From: Mycobacterium sp. Aquia_216
Lineage (GTDB): Bacteria; Actinomycetota; Actinomycetes; Mycobacteriales; Mycobacteriaceae
Direction: 5' to 3'
Assembly: GCF_026723865.1 (NCBI RefSeq)
Contig: NZ_CP113529.1
Location: forward strand, 1,550,001 to 1,614,000
DNA length: 64,000 nt
Shown: in pieces, positions 34,393-44,290 of the stretch
How the letters are laid out: each line of letters begins with the position of its first letter
Numbering within the stretch: the first letter of the stretch is position 1
Translations under genes and position numbers: made by a program
The notes under the pieces: generated by a model
Told to the model about the DNA's origin: nothing
Seen by the model: only the letters and a program-made list of their open reading frames with translations
Databases searched by the model: none

Positions 34393-34857
34393 GTGAGTCA
34401 AACTTTGCCGGGAGACCAGGTGACCGATCTTGGATCGCGCGCTGACAAGCGCCAACGCGGCCTCAGGGCCGTTGAATTGCACGTTGCGGCGCGCCTGGAG
34501 AACTTGGCCATGCTGCGGACGCTGGTCGGTGCTATCGGCACCTACGAGGACCTGGATTTCGACGCGGTGGCGGATCTGCGGCTCGCGGTCGACGAGGTGT
34601 GCACCCGGTTGATCCGGTCGGCCACCCCGGACGCGACGCTCATCGTGGTGGTCGACCCGCGCGACGACGAATTGGTGGTCGAGGCATCCGCCGCCTGCGA
34701 CACTCACGACGTGGTGTCGCCCGGCAGCTTCAGCTGGCATGTCCTGACGTCGCTGGCGGACGACGTTCAGACTTTCCATGATGGTCGCGAGCCCAATGAA
34801 ACCGGCAGCGTTTTCGGTATCTCGCTGACGGCGCGACGGGCGGCCGCTGGCCGGTGA
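34393..34857 (+). CDS. rsbW: Anti-sigma F factor RsbW (UsfX)
   Basis: 154-residue anti-sigma factor/serine kinase of the HATPase family (Rv3287c, UsfX) that binds SigF and keeps it inactive. The N box is seen in DLRLAVDEVCTRLIRSA, and the C-terminal GSVFGISLTARRA closes the Bergerat fold. The GTG at 34393 is preceded by GAGGGG; the frame is open 14 codons further upstream but that part does not resemble the family. The stop overlaps the sigF GTG by four bases (GTGA), ensuring balanced production of sigma and anti-sigma factor. Release of SigF requires STAS-domain antagonists. Confidence 0.93.
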   Translation: MSQTLPGDQVTDLGSRADKRQRGLRAVELHVAARLENLAMLRTLVGAIGTYEDLDFDAVADLRLAVDEVCTRLIRSATPDATLIVVVDPRDDELVVEASAACDTHDVVSPGSFSWHVLTSLADDVQTFHDGREPNETGSVFGISLTARRAAAGR

Positions 34858-35648
34858 CAGCGCAAGCTGACCGCGGTTCGGGCTCGTCACGCCCAAACGA
34901 ATACGCCGATGTTCCGGACATGTTCCGTGAGCTGGCGACCGTCTCCGACGACTCGGCGGAGTTCCAGCGCCAGCGGGACAAGATCGTGGAGCGGTGCCTG
35001 CCGCTCGCCGATCACATCGCCCGGCGGTTCGAGGGCCGGGGCGAACCACGCGACGACCTGGTTCAGGTCGCGCGGGTCGGATTGGTCAACGCCGTAGTGC
35101 GCTTCGACGTCGAGACCGGTTCGGACTTCGTTTCGTTCGCGGTGCCCACGATCATGGGTGAGGTTCGCCGTCACTTCCGCGACAACAGCTGGTCGGTCAA
35201 GGTTCCGCGGCGTCTCAAAGAGCTGCATCTGCGGCTCGGCAGCGCCACCGCCGACCTGTCGCAGCGTCTCGGCCGGGCACCTACCGCTACCGAACTCGCG
35301 GCCGAACTGGATATGGACCGCGCCGAGGTCGTCGAGGGTCTGGTCGCGGGCAGCTCCTACAACACGCTGTCGATCGACAGCGGTGGCGGTGGCAGCGACG
35401 ATGACGATGCCCGCGCCATTGCCGACACGTTGGGCGACGTCGACGCCAGCATCGATCGCATCGAGGACCGCGAGTCGCTCCGCCCGTTGCTGGAGAGCCT
35501 GCCCGAGCGGGAGCGAACGGTATTGGTGCTGAGGTTCTTCGAGTCGATGACCCAGACGCAGATCGCGGAGCGAGTCGGCATCTCGCAGATGCACGTATCG
35601 CGGCTGCTGGCTAAATCCCTAACGCGCCTGCGCGACCAGTTGGAGTAG
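34854..35648 (+). CDS. sigF: RNA polymerase sigma factor SigF
   Basis: 264-residue group 3 (SigF/SigB type) sigma factor for stress and stationary phase, matching Rv3286c. Region 2 (LADHIARRFEGRGEPRDDL through FVSFAVPTIMGEVRRHFRD) binds core RNAP and the -10; region 3 (VPRRLKELHLRL) and region 4 with its HTH (QTQIAERVGISQMHVSRLLAK) follow. GTG start coupled to rsbW. The last 30 bp overlap, tail to tail, the STAS gene on the other strand. I searched for a SigF-type promoter (GGTTT-N16-GGGTA) before rsbW and before the membrane-protein gene and found no convincing copy. Confidence 0.95.
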   Translation: MTAQADRGSGSSRPNEYADVPDMFRELATVSDDSAEFQRQRDKIVERCLPLADHIARRFEGRGEPRDDLVQVARVGLVNAVVRFDVETGSDFVSFAVPTIMGEVRRHFRDNSWSVKVPRRLKELHLRLGSATADLSQRLGRAPTATELAAELDMDRAEVVEGLVAGSSYNTLSIDSGGGGSDDDDARAIADTLGDVDASIDRIEDRESLRPLLESLPERERTVLVLRFFESMTQTQIAERVGISQMHVSRLLAKSLTRLRDQLE

Positions 35649-36041
35649 CGGCCGCGGGTGGGGGCCCGTGGTCCAAGCGCCCGGTTCCAGCAGCGGCTCC
35701 TCTATCGGCGTCGTCACCGGCAGGGTGCCGTCGGGGTCGCAGACGCGCAACAGCCGCAGGACCGCCTGGCTCGGCACCATCGCCCAGGTCACGTCGGTAC
35801 CCGAGCACACTACGTTGATGCGGTGCAGCGCTGAAAAGCCAGCAGTGCCAATGAAATCCAGCTCACGCAGGTCGAGGATCACTCGCTTGGCCCGTCGCGC
35901 ATTGCGCTGAACGTAGACGGCCAGCTGATCCGAATTCGCGGCGTCGAGCTCGCCGTCGACGGTGATGACGGTGCCCGACGCGCTCCGTATGGCGCTGAAT
36001 TGAGCCGTTCGGCATTGCTGCCAGGATTGGGCCACAGACAT
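35619..36041 (-). CDS. STAS-domain anti-anti-sigma factor
   Basis: 140-residue STAS protein. Residues about 15-110 carry the SpoIIAA/RsbV-like fold: VITVDGELDAANSDQL, VILDLRELDFIGTAGFSALH. In DFIGTAGF, Thr66 sits where such antagonists usually have the phosphorylated Ser or Thr, so regulation by an RsbW-type kinase is possible. A Pro-rich, probably flexible C-terminus follows. GAGGGAG precedes the ATG. It converges on and overlaps sigF by 30 bp, which strongly suggests it belongs to the same partner-switching circuit, although I do not remember such a gene between sigF and accA3 in M. tuberculosis. Confidence 0.87.
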   Translation of the reverse strand: MSVAQSWQQCRTAQFSAIRSASGTVITVDGELDAANSDQLAVYVQRNARRAKRVILDLRELDFIGTAGFSALHRINVVCSGTDVTWAMVPSQAVLRLLRVCDPDGTLPVTTPIEEPLLEPGAWTTGPHPRPLLQLVAQAR

Positions 36042-36232
36042 TACTTCACTCCCTCAACCGAGGATTGGTGTGAGGACTACGCCAACGTTGCTGCTGAAAG
36101 TAGGGAATTCACCCCCCGCACGGCGCTGACGATGTCCGGGCGGCTGTGAACTCAACCTGCTGTCAACCCTACCCCCGGTGCAGCGACCACGACAGCCGTT
36201 CTTAGCGTATTCCCAGGAACCCTGGTCGGCAG

Positions 36233-38026
36233 CTACTTGATCTCGGCGAGCACCGTGCCCTGAGTGATGGCAGCGCCCGGCTCGACCGCGAGGCCGGTGA
36301 TGGTGCCCTCCTTGTGCGCGGTGACCGGGTTCTCCATCTTCATCGCCTCGAGGACCACGACCAGGTCGCCGACGGCGACCTGCTGTCCTTCCTCGACCGC
36401 GACCTTGACCACGGTGCCCTGCATGGGCGCGGTGACCGCGTCACCGGAGGCCGCCGCACCGCCGTGCGCGCCGCGCTTGCGGGGCTTCGGCTTCTTGCGG
36501 ACGACACCGGCCGGATCGGCGGCGCCATTGGACAGCGCCAGATCCCCGGGCAGCGACACCTCGAGGCGACGGCCGTCGACCTCGACGACCACCTTCTGCC
36601 GCGGCCGTGCCTCCTCCTCGTCGAGGGGCTCGCCGGCCGTGTATGGCTCGACGGTGTTGTCCCACTCCGTTTCGATCCAGCGGGTGTGCACCGTGAAGCC
36701 GTTGTCGTCGCCGATGAACGCGGGGTCGGACACGACGGCGCGGTGGAACGGGATGACCGTCGCCAGGCCTTCGATGTGGAATTCGTCCAGCGCCCGGCGG
36801 GAACGGGCCAGGGCCTCCTCGCGGGTGGCGCCGTACACGATCAGCTTGGACAGCATCGAGTCGAACTGACCGCCGATCACCGACCCGGCCTCGACACCGG
36901 AGTCCAGTCGGACACCGGGCCCGGTGGGGATGTCGTAGCGGGTGACCGGACCGGGAGCGGGCAGGAAGCCGCGGCCGGCGTCCTCGCCGTTGATCCGGAA
37001 CTCGATCGCGTGCCCGCGTGGCGTCGGGTCTTCGGTGACGTCCAGCTTTTCGCCGTTGGCGATCTTGAACTGCTGGCGCACCAGGTCGATGCCCGCGGTT
37101 TCCTCGGTGACCGGGTGCTCGACCTGCAGCCGGGTGTTGACCTCCAGGAACGAGATCAGGCCGTCCTGGCCGACCAGGTATTCGACGGTGCCCGCGCCGT
37201 AGTAGTGCGCCTCTTTGCAGATGCGCTTGGCGGATTCGTGAATCTCCTTGCGCTGCGCGTCGGTGAGGAACGGCGCCGGGGCCTCTTCCACCAGCTTCTG
37301 GAAACGGCGCTGCAGCGAGCAGTCGCGGGTGCCGGCGACGACGACGTTGCCGTGCTGGTCGGCGATCACCTGGGCCTCCACGTGGCGCGGCTTGTCCAGG
37401 TAGCGCTCGACGAAGCACTCGCCGCGACCGAACGCCGCGACGGCCTCACGGGTGGCCGACTCGAACAGCTCGGGGATCTCCTCGATGCTGCGGGCCACCT
37501 TCATGCCGCGGCCGCCGCCGCCGAAGGCCGCCTTGATCGCGATCGGCACGCCGTACTCCTTGGCGAAGGCCACCACTTCGTCGGCGTCCTTGACCGGGTC
37601 GGGGGTGCCGGGCACCAGTGGGGCCTGGGCGCGGGCGGCGATGTGGCGGGCGGTGACCTTGTCGCCGAGGTCGCGGATCGACTGCGGGCTGGGCCCGATC
37701 CAGATCAGGTTGGCGTCCAGCACCGCCTGGGCGAAGTCGGCGTTCTCCGACAGGAAGCCGTAGCCGGGATGGATGGCGTTGGCGCCGGACTTGGCCGCCG
37801 CGTCGAGGATCTTGCCGAAGTCCAGGTAGGACTCCGCGGACGTCTGACCGCCCAGCGCGAACGCCTCGTCGGCCAGCCGCACGTGCGGCGCCTCGGCGTC
37901 GGGTTCGGCGTAGACGGCCACGCTGGACAGGCCCGCATCGCGGGCCGCCCGGATCACCCGGACAGCGATCTCGCCGCGGTTGGCAACGAGAACCTTGGAG
38001 ATCCTTGAGCTGGCGTGACTAGCCAC
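36233..38026 (-). CDS. accA3: Biotin carboxylase/BCCP alpha subunit AccA3
   Basis: 597-residue alpha subunit (Rv3285) shared by mycobacterial acyl-CoA carboxylases. Biotin carboxylase and ATP-grasp domains occupy about residues 8-455 ([31 protein letters not shown] loop, [14 protein letters not shown]). A basic linker ([10 protein letters not shown]) leads to the biotin carrier domain with EAMKMEN; the biotinylated Lys is near residue 562. With AccD5/AccE5 (8 kb away) it makes methylmalonyl-CoA, and with other subunits long-chain carboxylated acyl-CoA for mycolic acids. A consensus AGGAGG lies 4 nt before the GTG start. birA, which attaches the biotin, is at 52.5 kb. Confidence 0.95.
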   Translation of the reverse strand: MASHASSRISKVLVANRGEIAVRVIRAARDAGLSSVAVYAEPDAEAPHVRLADEAFALGGQTSAESYLDFGKILDAAAKSGANAIHPGYGFLSENADFAQAVLDANLIWIGPSPQSIRDLGDKVTARHIAARAQAPLVPGTPDPVKDADEVVAFAKEYGVPIAIKAAFGGGGRGMKVARSIEEIPELFESATREAVAAFGRGECFVERYLDKPRHVEAQVIADQHGNVVVAGTRDCSLQRRFQKLVEEAPAPFLTDAQRKEIHESAKRICKEAHYYGAGTVEYLVGQDGLISFLEVNTRLQVEHPVTEETAGIDLVRQQFKIANGEKLDVTEDPTPRGHAIEFRINGEDAGRGFLPAPGPVTRYDIPTGPGVRLDSGVEAGSVIGGQFDSMLSKLIVYGATREEALARSRRALDEFHIEGLATVIPFHRAVVSDPAFIGDDNGFTVHTRWIETEWDNTVEPYTAGEPLDEEEARPRQKVVVEVDGRRLEVSLPGDLALSNGAADPAGVVRKKPKPRKRGAHGGAAASGDAVTAPMQGTVVKVAVEEGQQVAVGDLVVVLEAMKMENPVTAHKEGTITGLAVEPGAAITQGTVLAEIK

Positions 38027-38130
38027 TGCGCCTCCTGTGGGACTGGACGTTCGTCTTTAAGAGAATTTCTTACAAGTCTTGTCGGGGGAAGTTTAGGCGG
38101 CGCGCCGATAGCGCTGATACCCGGTCCCTC

Positions 38131-38550
38131 TCAACCCGTCTCGCGCAATCGTCGTTTGATCCGGGTCAGCATCGCCGACATGCCGCGCAGCCGCAGGGGG
38201 CTGATCAGAGCCGCCAGGCCCAGCTCGCTGTAGAAGTCCTCGGGCACCGCCAGGATGTCGGCGGCGGGTTGCCGATCGAGGCCCGCGGCCAGGATCGAGG
38301 CAAATCCGCGCGTCGTCGGCGCCTCGGCGGGAGCGCTGAAATACAACCGCACCCGGTTCGGGTCGTGCGCGTCGACATGCAAAAACAGCGGCGACTGGCA
38401 CTCGGGAACCGGTTCCATCGCCGCTTCGGCCAGATCGTCGGGCAGGTCCGGCAGCTCGTCAGCGAACTCCAGCAAAAGCTTCAGCTTGTCCTGGCCCTGG
38501 ACTTCGGCGAAGTCGGACACCACCTCGGCCAAGGCAGCGGGCAGACTCAT
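38131..38550 (-). CDS. SufE-family sulfur acceptor (Rv3284-like)
   Basis: 139-residue SufE-like protein that accepts persulfide sulfur from a cysteine desulfurase. Cys51 in [12 protein letters not shown] is the sulfur-accepting cysteine, at the same position as in E. coli Suf[17 protein letters not shown] and [11 protein letters not shown] match the family. I used the ATG at 38550, not the longer frame, because the start [11 protein letters not shown] fits SufE and it lies 10 bp after the sseA stop. It pairs with the rhodanese SseA in an operon, so both handle sulfane sulfur. Confidence 0.9.
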   Translation of the reverse strand: MSLPAALAEVVSDFAEVQGQDKLKLLLEFADELPDLPDDLAEAAMEPVPECQSPLFLHVDAHDPNRVRLYFSAPAEAPTTRGFASILAAGLDRQPAADILAVPEDFYSELGLAALISPLRLRGMSAMLTRIKRRLRETG

Positions 38551-38560
38551 GGGCGAGCCA

Positions 38561-39451
38561 TCAGGCCGGTACTGCTCCCGGGCTGTCGCCCGCGACGATC
38601 GGCACCCGCACGGTGTTGCCCCACTCGGTCCACGAGCCGTCGTAGTTACGGACTCCGGCCTTGCCCAGCAAATGGGTGAGCACGAACCAGGTGTGGCTGG
38701 AGCGCTCACCGATCCGGCAGTAGACGACGGTCTTGTCGTCGGGTTGCAGGAAGCCGTAGAGCTCTTCGAGTTCCTCTCGGCTGCGGAACCGGCCGCTCTC
38801 GTCGACCGCCTTGCCCCACGGAATCGACCGGGCGGTGGGAATGTGGCCGGCGCGCAGCGCGCCTTCTTCGGGGTAGTCGGGCATGTGCGTGCGCTTGCCG
38901 GTGTACTCGTCGGGTGAGCGCACGTCGATCAGCGGCTGGGTGCCCAGGATGTCCAGCACGTCGTCCTTGAAGGCACGGATCGGCGCGTCGTTGCGTGCGA
39001 CGACGGGGTAGCCGGTAGAGGTCTTGGTCGGCACCTCCAAGCTGGTGTCGCGTCGCTCGGACAGCCAAAGGTCACGCCCGCCGTTGAGCAGTCGCACGTC
39101 CGGGTGGCCGAACAACGTGAAGACCCACAGCGCATAGGCCGCCCACCAGTTGCTCTTGTCGCCGTAGATCACGACGGTGTCGTCGCGGGCGATCCCCTTG
39201 CGGTTCATCAGCTCCGCGAACTGCTCACCGGAGATGTAGTCGCGGACCCGGGGGTCGTTGAGGTCGGTGTGCCAGTCGATCTTGACCGCGCCGGGGATGT
39301 GGCCGACGTCGTAGAGCAACACGTCCTCGTCGGATTCGACGATCGCCAGACCGGGCGAGCCCATGTGGCCGGACAACCAGTCAGCCGTGACTAATCGTTC
39401 GGGGTGGGCGTAGCCCGACAAGGTCGGGCTTGAATCGGGAGGAAGCGACAC
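38561..39451 (-). CDS. sseA: Thiosulfate sulfurtransferase SseA
   Basis: 296-residue two-domain rhodanese (Rv3283). The N-terminal domain (about 20-145) is catalytically inactive, and the C-terminal domain has the active-site loop CRIGERS with Cys near residue 245. The loop resembles thiosulfate rather than mercaptopyruvate sulfurtransferases ([11 protein letters not shown]). DVRSPDEY marks the second domain. It moves sulfane sulfur to thiophilic acceptors and is linked to thiol and mycolate metabolism in tuberculosis. It is first in an operon with sufE and probably accA3. Its upstream side is where the accessory island begins. Confidence 0.93.
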   Translation of the reverse strand: MSLPPDSSPTLSGYAHPERLVTADWLSGHMGSPGLAIVESDEDVLLYDVGHIPGAVKIDWHTDLNDPRVRDYISGEQFAELMNRKGIARDDTVVIYGDKSNWWAAYALWVFTLFGHPDVRLLNGGRDLWLSERRDTSLEVPTKTSTGYPVVARNDAPIRAFKDDVLDILGTQPLIDVRSPDEYTGKRTHMPDYPEEGALRAGHIPTARSIPWGKAVDESGRFRSREELEELYGFLQPDDKTVVYCRIGERSSHTWFVLTHLLGKAGVRNYDGSWTEWGNTVRVPIVAGDSPGAVPA

Positions 39452-39851
39452 ACGCCAAAGCCTACCGTCAGGGCCGTTGCCTCAATCGCCGCGCGGCCCG
39501 CCGGCCATACTGCCGCCGCGAAGCCTCGGTGCCATCCCGACGGATCGCCGCGGGTGGTCGCCTCAGGTCCTGACGAGCCACCTGGCCTAGCTCCCAACCG
39601 GCGCAACGATTTCGACCGACGTCAGCGTGCTCGCGCCCCCCGCCACTCAACATCTTCGGGGTGCGGCAGAAAACCGGGAAGGTATCGACCGCTATAAGAC
39701 GGGTTCAGCGGCGTCTTTCGGTGAACTCTTCGCGACCGGGGTCTCCGAAAAAACTGCGTCTAGGCCCGGTTCACTCCAGTTAGGCTGGTGGACGGCCGCA
39801 TTCGTGCAAGCGGCGGGCGTTGTGGCGTTTTCCGAGAGCAGGGAATTTGGA
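39452..39851. other. Intergenic region between sseA and an unknown gene
   Basis: About 400 bp with no supportable gene. The frame of the downstream unknown protein is open from 39627 but the first 75 codons look non-coding. TATAAG at 39693-39698 could be a plus-strand -10 box, with no good -35. Confidence 0.4.
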
Positions 39852-40940
39852 GTGACCGGTCCGGCTGAGGTGTCGGTGCGTGGCGGCGAGTTCGATAGCG
39901 AGTTTTTGACGTCGCTGCGTGGCGAGGTCGACGCGTGGAGCTCGCACGACGCGCTGGCGCAGTTGGTCGCGATGTTCGGCGGAGCGCTCCCGCGGCACGG
40001 CAATCTGGCTGCCCGGTTGACCTTCCTGGACGAGTTCAGTGGGGTATGGGATTACCGGGGGCGGGCCAGGGCACGTCCGAGCGGGCAGCGGGTGCGGTGC
40101 CAAGACGCCGACGGCGGGGCGCGGTGGATGATTCCCCGTCTGGACTTGCCCGACGGGGACCTGGAGACGATCACAGCGCTGGCACAACAGTTGGGCCTCA
40201 CAGACGAATCATTGCCCACTGCAACAACATTCGACTATCTGCTGGTGATCGGCACCGGACGTTACTCGAACCTGCTCAGGGCCCGGTGGGCGCGGGACCT
40301 GGCTGCCGAGAACCGCGTCGGTCATGTGGTACTGGCTGCGGCTTCTCGGCGGTTGTTGTCGTCGGAAGAGGGTGCGGTCTCGGCGTGTGCGCCAGGCGCG
40401 CGTACCGAATTCGACCTGCTCGCGGCCGCCGCGGCCGACGCGTTCGGACTGGATACCCGCGAAGTGATACGGCATGGGCGGCAGCGGGTCGGCGAACCGC
40501 ATCGGGGCCAGATGGTCTGGTGCTTCGGCGAAGACAGCAATGACCTCGGACTGCCGATCACACTGCTCGAGGCGCCGTCGCCGGATCCGAACAACCGCCG
40601 CGCCACCTCCGCGGACACCTTCACCTTTACCGCGCGGACGCTGGATATGCGGCAATCGAGTTGTCTGCTGGTGACCGGTCAGCCGTTCGTCCGCTCTCAG
40701 AACTTCGACGCGCTCCGAACTCTGGCGCTGCCCTTCGGAATTGGCGTCGAGGCGGTGGGTTTCGGCATCGACCGGTACGAAGGACTGCATGACATGGACC
40801 GGCAGCATCCCGCCAAACTGCTGCAGGAGGTCCGCTCGACGATCCGGGCCGGCCGCAGTCTGCTGGAACGGGTCGAGGCGTGCCAGCGAACAGCCCAACG
40901 TGCCGCGCCGAGGTTGCCCGAGATCACTCGTCGGCGGTGA
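39852..40940 (+). CDS. Unknown conserved-looking protein
   Basis: About 362 residues from GTG at 39852, which follows AGGGA at a usual distance; the open frame extends to 39627. I do not recognise the family. It has no signal peptide or membrane helix. A Rossmann-like strand-loop segment appears at [25 protein letters not shown], followed by [18 protein letters not shown], reminiscent of DUF218/YdcF-type or NTP-binding folds but not diagnostic. Conserved-looking blocks are [22 protein letters not shown] and [19 protein letters not shown]. Its last 17 bp overlap, tail to tail, the glycosyltransferase-LytM gene. Location in the accessory island suggests a link to glycan modification, by context only. 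Confidence 0.6.
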   Translation: MTGPAEVSVRGGEFDSEFLTSLRGEVDAWSSHDALAQLVAMFGGALPRHGNLAARLTFLDEFSGVWDYRGRARARPSGQRVRCQDADGGARWMIPRLDLPDGDLETITALAQQLGLTDESLPTATTFDYLLVIGTGRYSNLLRARWARDLAAENRVGHVVLAAASRRLLSSEEGAVSACAPGARTEFDLLAAAAADAFGLDTREVIRHGRQRVGEPHRGQMVWCFGEDSNDLGLPITLLEAPSPDPNNRRATSADTFTFTARTLDMRQSSCLLVTGQPFVRSQNFDALRTLALPFGIGVEAVGFGIDRYEGLHDMDRQHPAKLLQEVRSTIRAGRSLLERVEACQRTAQRAAPRLPEITRRR

Positions 40941-42156
40941 TTGTGCATGGTGTGGCGGGCGGGTAGTGGCCCGCCACTGCGCGCAGCCGCCCCGGCGGCG
41001 GCCAAGGCCGCAGCCCCATGTTGCCCAGATAGCGCAGCGGATTGACGTGTGCGCGCCCAACCCTGGTCTCAAAATGCAGGAAACCGTCGCTTGATTGGTC
41101 TTCGGCGCCGATGCTGCCGATCCTGGTTCCCGCATCAATTCGATCACCGAGCGCGATTTGTGTGTCGTCACCGGGCCGAAACACGTAGCGGATCTCGGTA
41201 TCGCCCTCTGCGATGGTCACCGAGTAGAGGTGATCGACATCGCCTGCGCAGCAAACAGTTCCGGATATGACGGCGTAGATCGGGCTGCCGGGGTCGGCGG
41301 CGAAGTCGACGCCGGGATGGAAGCCGTCCGGGCGGGGTCCGTATCCGCGGCCGATCGCGCGTGGCTCCGCCTCGATCGGCAGCCGCGCCCGCGGCTCGAT
41401 GCGGTCGAAGTCGCCGCGCACCCGCCGCTGGTAGTCCGCTTTGAGGAGGCTGACCTCGTCGAGCGCGTAGCCGAACAACAGGGACCGATCGTAGGCGACG
41501 CCGAAGTTGTGCCGAGAATCCGGATCGAGCCGCATGTAGTGCCGGACTCGGGAGATCCGTTCCTCCAGCGTCGACCATCCGTTGTGCGTCAAGCGGGTTC
41601 CGTCCAGCTGCCCTATCCGACCGTGATCGGTGATGTTGGCCGGCCAGTGCGCATTGTGCATCAACTTGGCTCCCGCATACAGCCCCGGGCGCCAACGCCA
41701 GAACGGCCCGCGCAGCGCCTCGGCGGTGCCCATCACGGGCACCATGTCCGGGTATTCGGGATCGTCCCAGCGGGACTCCATCGGACACATCAACGCCGCT
41801 ACGTCCTGCGGTGTGCGGGCCAGCACATCACGGATGTCGACGTCGATCTGGAAAGTCCAGTCGGCGTCGACCATCACGATCCAGTCCGGGCGACAGAAAT
41901 CGGCCATCCGGTACAGCAGCTCCAGCCCAGTGGACTCGGGGATCAACCATGGTGTGGACGGTAGATCTGCCCGCGCGCGAACAACATTCGTGACCGCCGG
42001 GTGGTTCGCCAGAATCGCAGCGGTGTCGTCGGTGCTGCGGTCGTCGATCGCGTAGATGTCGTCGCAGAAGGTGGCCAGCGAGTCCAAGGTGTTGGCCAAG
42101 GTCTCCCCGGCGTTGTGGGCACGCGTAACCGCCAGAATCCGCAGGCCCCTGTCCAT
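40924..42156 (-). CDS. Family 2 glycosyltransferase fused to a degenerate LytM/M23 domain
   Basis: 410 residues. Residues about 5-250 are a GT-A glycosyltransferase: [15 protein letters not shown], the nucleotide-sugar motif DDRSTD at 38-43 and the metal-binding DAD at 97-99 (VMVDADW). Residues about 278-378 are a LytM/M23 beta-fold: [17 protein letters not shown], then [14 protein letters not shown] and LHFETRVG. The zinc ligands His280, Asp284 and His361 are present, but both catalytic histidines are Phe: YxHL has become YVFR (Phe326), and HLHFE has become FLHFE (Phe359). The domain is thus likely a non-cleaving zinc-binding module, as in peptidoglycan-binding or activator LytM proteins. 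There is no signal peptide or membrane helix. The ATG shares one base with the stop of the upstream methyltransferase gene (TAATG). Confidence 0.82.
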   Translation of the reverse strand: MDRGLRILAVTRAHNAGETLANTLDSLATFCDDIYAIDDRSTDDTAAILANHPAVTNVVRARADLPSTPWLIPESTGLELLYRMADFCRPDWIVMVDADWTFQIDVDIRDVLARTPQDVAALMCPMESRWDDPEYPDMVPVMGTAEALRGPFWRWRPGLYAGAKLMHNAHWPANITDHGRIGQLDGTRLTHNGWSTLEERISRVRHYMRLDPDSRHNFGVAYDRSLLFGYALDEVSLLKADYQRRVRGDFDRIEPRARLPIEAEPRAIGRGYGPRPDGFHPGVDFAADPGSPIYAVISGTVCCAGDVDHLYSVTIAEGDTEIRYVFRPGDDTQIALGDRIDAGTRIGSIGAEDQSSDGFLHFETRVGRAHVNPLRYLGNMGLRPWPPPGRLRAVAGHYPPATPCTITADE

Positions 42157-43082
42157 TAAGCCGCGAGAACCGAACTGTAGTAGCTGGGCTTGTCGGAGGG
42201 CGCTACGTAATCGCCGTGCATCCCGAGAAGGTCGTGATCGGCCAGCAGCTGCGCGGCCGTGGTCCCGACCGACTGCCACCCGTGGTTGTCGAGGTAGCCC
42301 GAGACCTCGCTGCGGGCCCCGGGATAATTCAGCGAGCAGATGTCCAGGTCGAATCCATGGTCACGCCAGCTGCGAGTCGCACTGCGGATGATCTCTTGGA
42401 CCCGCCCGGAGTCCAGTTCCGGCGACCCCACGAACGCCTCGATGGCCATCCGGCTTGCCGGCGCGCTGAGACCGGTAACGTTGTCCAGCAAGCGATCCTG
42501 AGCTTCCGGGGGCAGATAACCGAATAATCCTTCGGCGATCCAGGCGGTCGGTAACGTCGGGTCGAATCCGCTGCGCAGCAGCGCGACCGGCCAGTCGTCC
42601 CGCAGGTCGGCTGGCACCATCCGCAGCTGCGCCGTGGGCTCGGCACCCAGCCGTGCCAGCGTTTCGGCCTTGAACGCCAGCACGTCCGGCTGATCGATCT
42701 CGAACACTGCCATCCCCGGCGGCCACGGCAGTCGGTAGCCGCGCGCGTCGAGTCCTGACGCCAGGATCACGGCCTGCCGAATTCCGGTGGCTGTTGCGTC
42801 GGCAAGGAAGTCGTCGAAGTAGCGAGTGCGGGCCACCAAATCGGTGGTCATGCGCTCGAGACCCCAAGCCGCTTCGGGATCGTCGACGTCGGACGCGCGG
42901 AGCTCTCCGGTGGCCCATCTGACAAGGAATTCGATCCCCACCGCGCGGACCAGTGGTTCGGCGAACGGGTCCTCGATCAACGCGTCGGGCGAACTGGTGG
43001 CCCTGGCGCGGCCTGCGGCCACCAGCGTGGCTGTCGCGCCGACATGGCTCGCGAGATCCCAGCTATCGCCGTCTGTACGCAT
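42156..43082 (-). CDS. SAM-dependent methyltransferase (TIGR00027/LCM family)
   Basis: 308-residue class I methyltransferase of the large mycobacterial family. Signatures are [21 protein letters not shown], the SAM loop [18 protein letters not shown] and the acidic [12 protein letters not shown]. The ATG at 43082 follows GAAGGGCGG; the open frame upstream is not coding. Its stop is fused to the glycosyltransferase start, so the sugar transfer and methylation steps may act on one product. These enzymes methylate small molecules or carboxylates; substrates are mostly unknown. A 20-bp palindrome lies 114 bp upstream of the start. Confidence 0.88.
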   Translation of the reverse strand: MRTDGDSWDLASHVGATATLVAAGRARATSSPDALIEDPFAEPLVRAVGIEFLVRWATGELRASDVDDPEAAWGLERMTTDLVARTRYFDDFLADATATGIRQAVILASGLDARGYRLPWPPGMAVFEIDQPDVLAFKAETLARLGAEPTAQLRMVPADLRDDWPVALLRSGFDPTLPTAWIAEGLFGYLPPEAQDRLLDNVTGLSAPASRMAIEAFVGSPELDSGRVQEIIRSATRSWRDHGFDLDICSLNYPGARSEVSGYLDNHGWQSVGTTAAQLLADHDLLGMHGDYVAPSDKPSYYSSVLAA

Positions 43083-43195
43083 CACAAATCCGCCCTTCCA
43101 GCCGCGATTCGGTCGCCGAGTTGCATGTTTCGAGACTAGGAAGATTTGCCCTGGCGGGACTCCGCCGATCGGCCTGCATAGGTGATGAACGCTGG

Positions 43196-43215
43196 TGTCC
43201 CCCGATCGGGGGACA
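43196..43215. promoter_or_regulatory. Perfect 20-bp palindrome
   Basis: TGTCCCCC-GATC-GGGGGACA reads the same on both strands, in the 236-bp gap between the two methyltransferase genes. It could be an operator for the downstream methyltransferase/glycosyltransferase pair, or an 8-bp-stem GATC-loop terminator after the upstream gene. No U-tract follows. Confidence 0.5.
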
Positions 43216-43318
43216 AGGGTGTGCGGCGCGCAGGCAGTGCGGCGATAGCAGGCGCTCGGCCGCGCGGCAGGGATTGCGGCGCTGGTTGTCGTTGATGCGC
43301 CGCTGACAGCCATGCAGT

Positions 43319-44230
43319 TCACCGCGGCTGGTCGGTCAGGGCGCCGCTGATGAAGATGGTGTCGTCGTCGTCTGGTGCGAGCACATCGATGCCACTGCGC
43401 CGAAACAGCTCGGTTAGCGGAACGCCTTCGAGCTGCCAGCCCAAGGCGGCGAGGTAGTCGAGGACGTGGTTGCGTTGGCCGGCGTAGATCAACGAAGCCA
43501 AGTCGACGTCGACGCCGTTGTCGCGGAACGGGTCGGATATGGTCCGCGCCCGCTCGGCGTCGAAATCGACGATACTGCAAACGAATTCGGTGGCTACCCT
43601 ACTTCCGGGGGCGCTGAGTGCGGTGATGTTGTCGAACAGCCGGTCCTGGGCCTCCGGCTTGAGATAAATCAGTAACCCCTCGGCCAGCCATGCCGTCGGT
43701 GCTGCCGGGTCGAAGCCCGCGGCTTGCAATGGCGTTAGCCAATCCGCGCGCAAGTCGATGGGCACGGCGCGCCGAGTGGCGGAGGGTTCGGCGCCCAGGT
43801 TGGCCAAGGTCGTCGTCTTGAACTCCAAGACTTGTGGTTGGTCGATCTCGTAAACGACCGTCCCGGTCGGCCACGGCAGACGGTAGGCCCGCGCGTCCAG
43901 CCCGGACGCGAGGATCGCCACTTGCCGAATCCCCCCCTCGGTGGCGTTGCCGAAGTATTCGTCAAAGTACCTCGTGCGCACCGCGTTTCCGTCGACCATC
44001 GCCTGTGCCACGGTCGGTGAGACGTCCGCGATCGCGGCCAGGTCGAGTTCGCCGTCCATCATCTTGGTGAAGAAATCCAACCCCACTGCGCGGACCAGAG
44101 GTTCGGCGAACGGATCGTTGACCAAACCGCGTGGATCTCTGGTGGCCATCGCGCGCCCGGCCGCGACAATGGTCGCGGTGACGCCGACGCCTGACGCCAG
44201 ATCCCAGCTGTCGTCGTCGGTGCGGGGCAT
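43319..44230 (-). CDS. SAM-dependent methyltransferase (TIGR00027/LCM family), second copy
   Basis: 303-residue paralogue of the methyltransferase at 42.2 kb, with the same blocks: [60 protein letters not shown] and [12 protein letters not shown]. The SAM-binding residues are intact. The copies differ through the substrate-side segments, so they have probably diverged in specificity. It is 60 bp downstream of the beta-lactamase-like gene on the same strand. All four minus-strand genes of the island may be expressed together, although the palindrome in the gap suggests a second control point. Confidence 0.88.
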   Translation of the reverse strand: MPRTDDDSWDLASGVGVTATIVAAGRAMATRDPRGLVNDPFAEPLVRAVGLDFFTKMMDGELDLAAIADVSPTVAQAMVDGNAVRTRYFDEYFGNATEGGIRQVAILASGLDARAYRLPWPTGTVVYEIDQPQVLEFKTTTLANLGAEPSATRRAVPIDLRADWLTPLQAAGFDPAAPTAWLAEGLLIYLKPEAQDRLFDNITALSAPGSRVATEFVCSIVDFDAERARTISDPFRDNGVDVDLASLIYAGQRNHVLDYLAALGWQLEGVPLTELFRRSGIDVLAPDDDDTIFISGALTDQPR

Positions 44231-44290
44231 GTGCCCACCTTAGCCGCTACCGTTGCTGGCCACTTGCCTAAACCGAACCGGCATTCGGTG

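Noticed and set aside
39627..39851. N-terminal extension of the unknown island protein
   Set aside because: Residues look non-coding and no ribosome site precedes the first start; GTG 39852 has a usable one.
43083..43580. Upstream extension of the methyltransferase frame
   Set aside because: The family begins at [10 protein letters not shown]; the upstream residues are Arg/Pro-rich and cross the intergenic palindrome.
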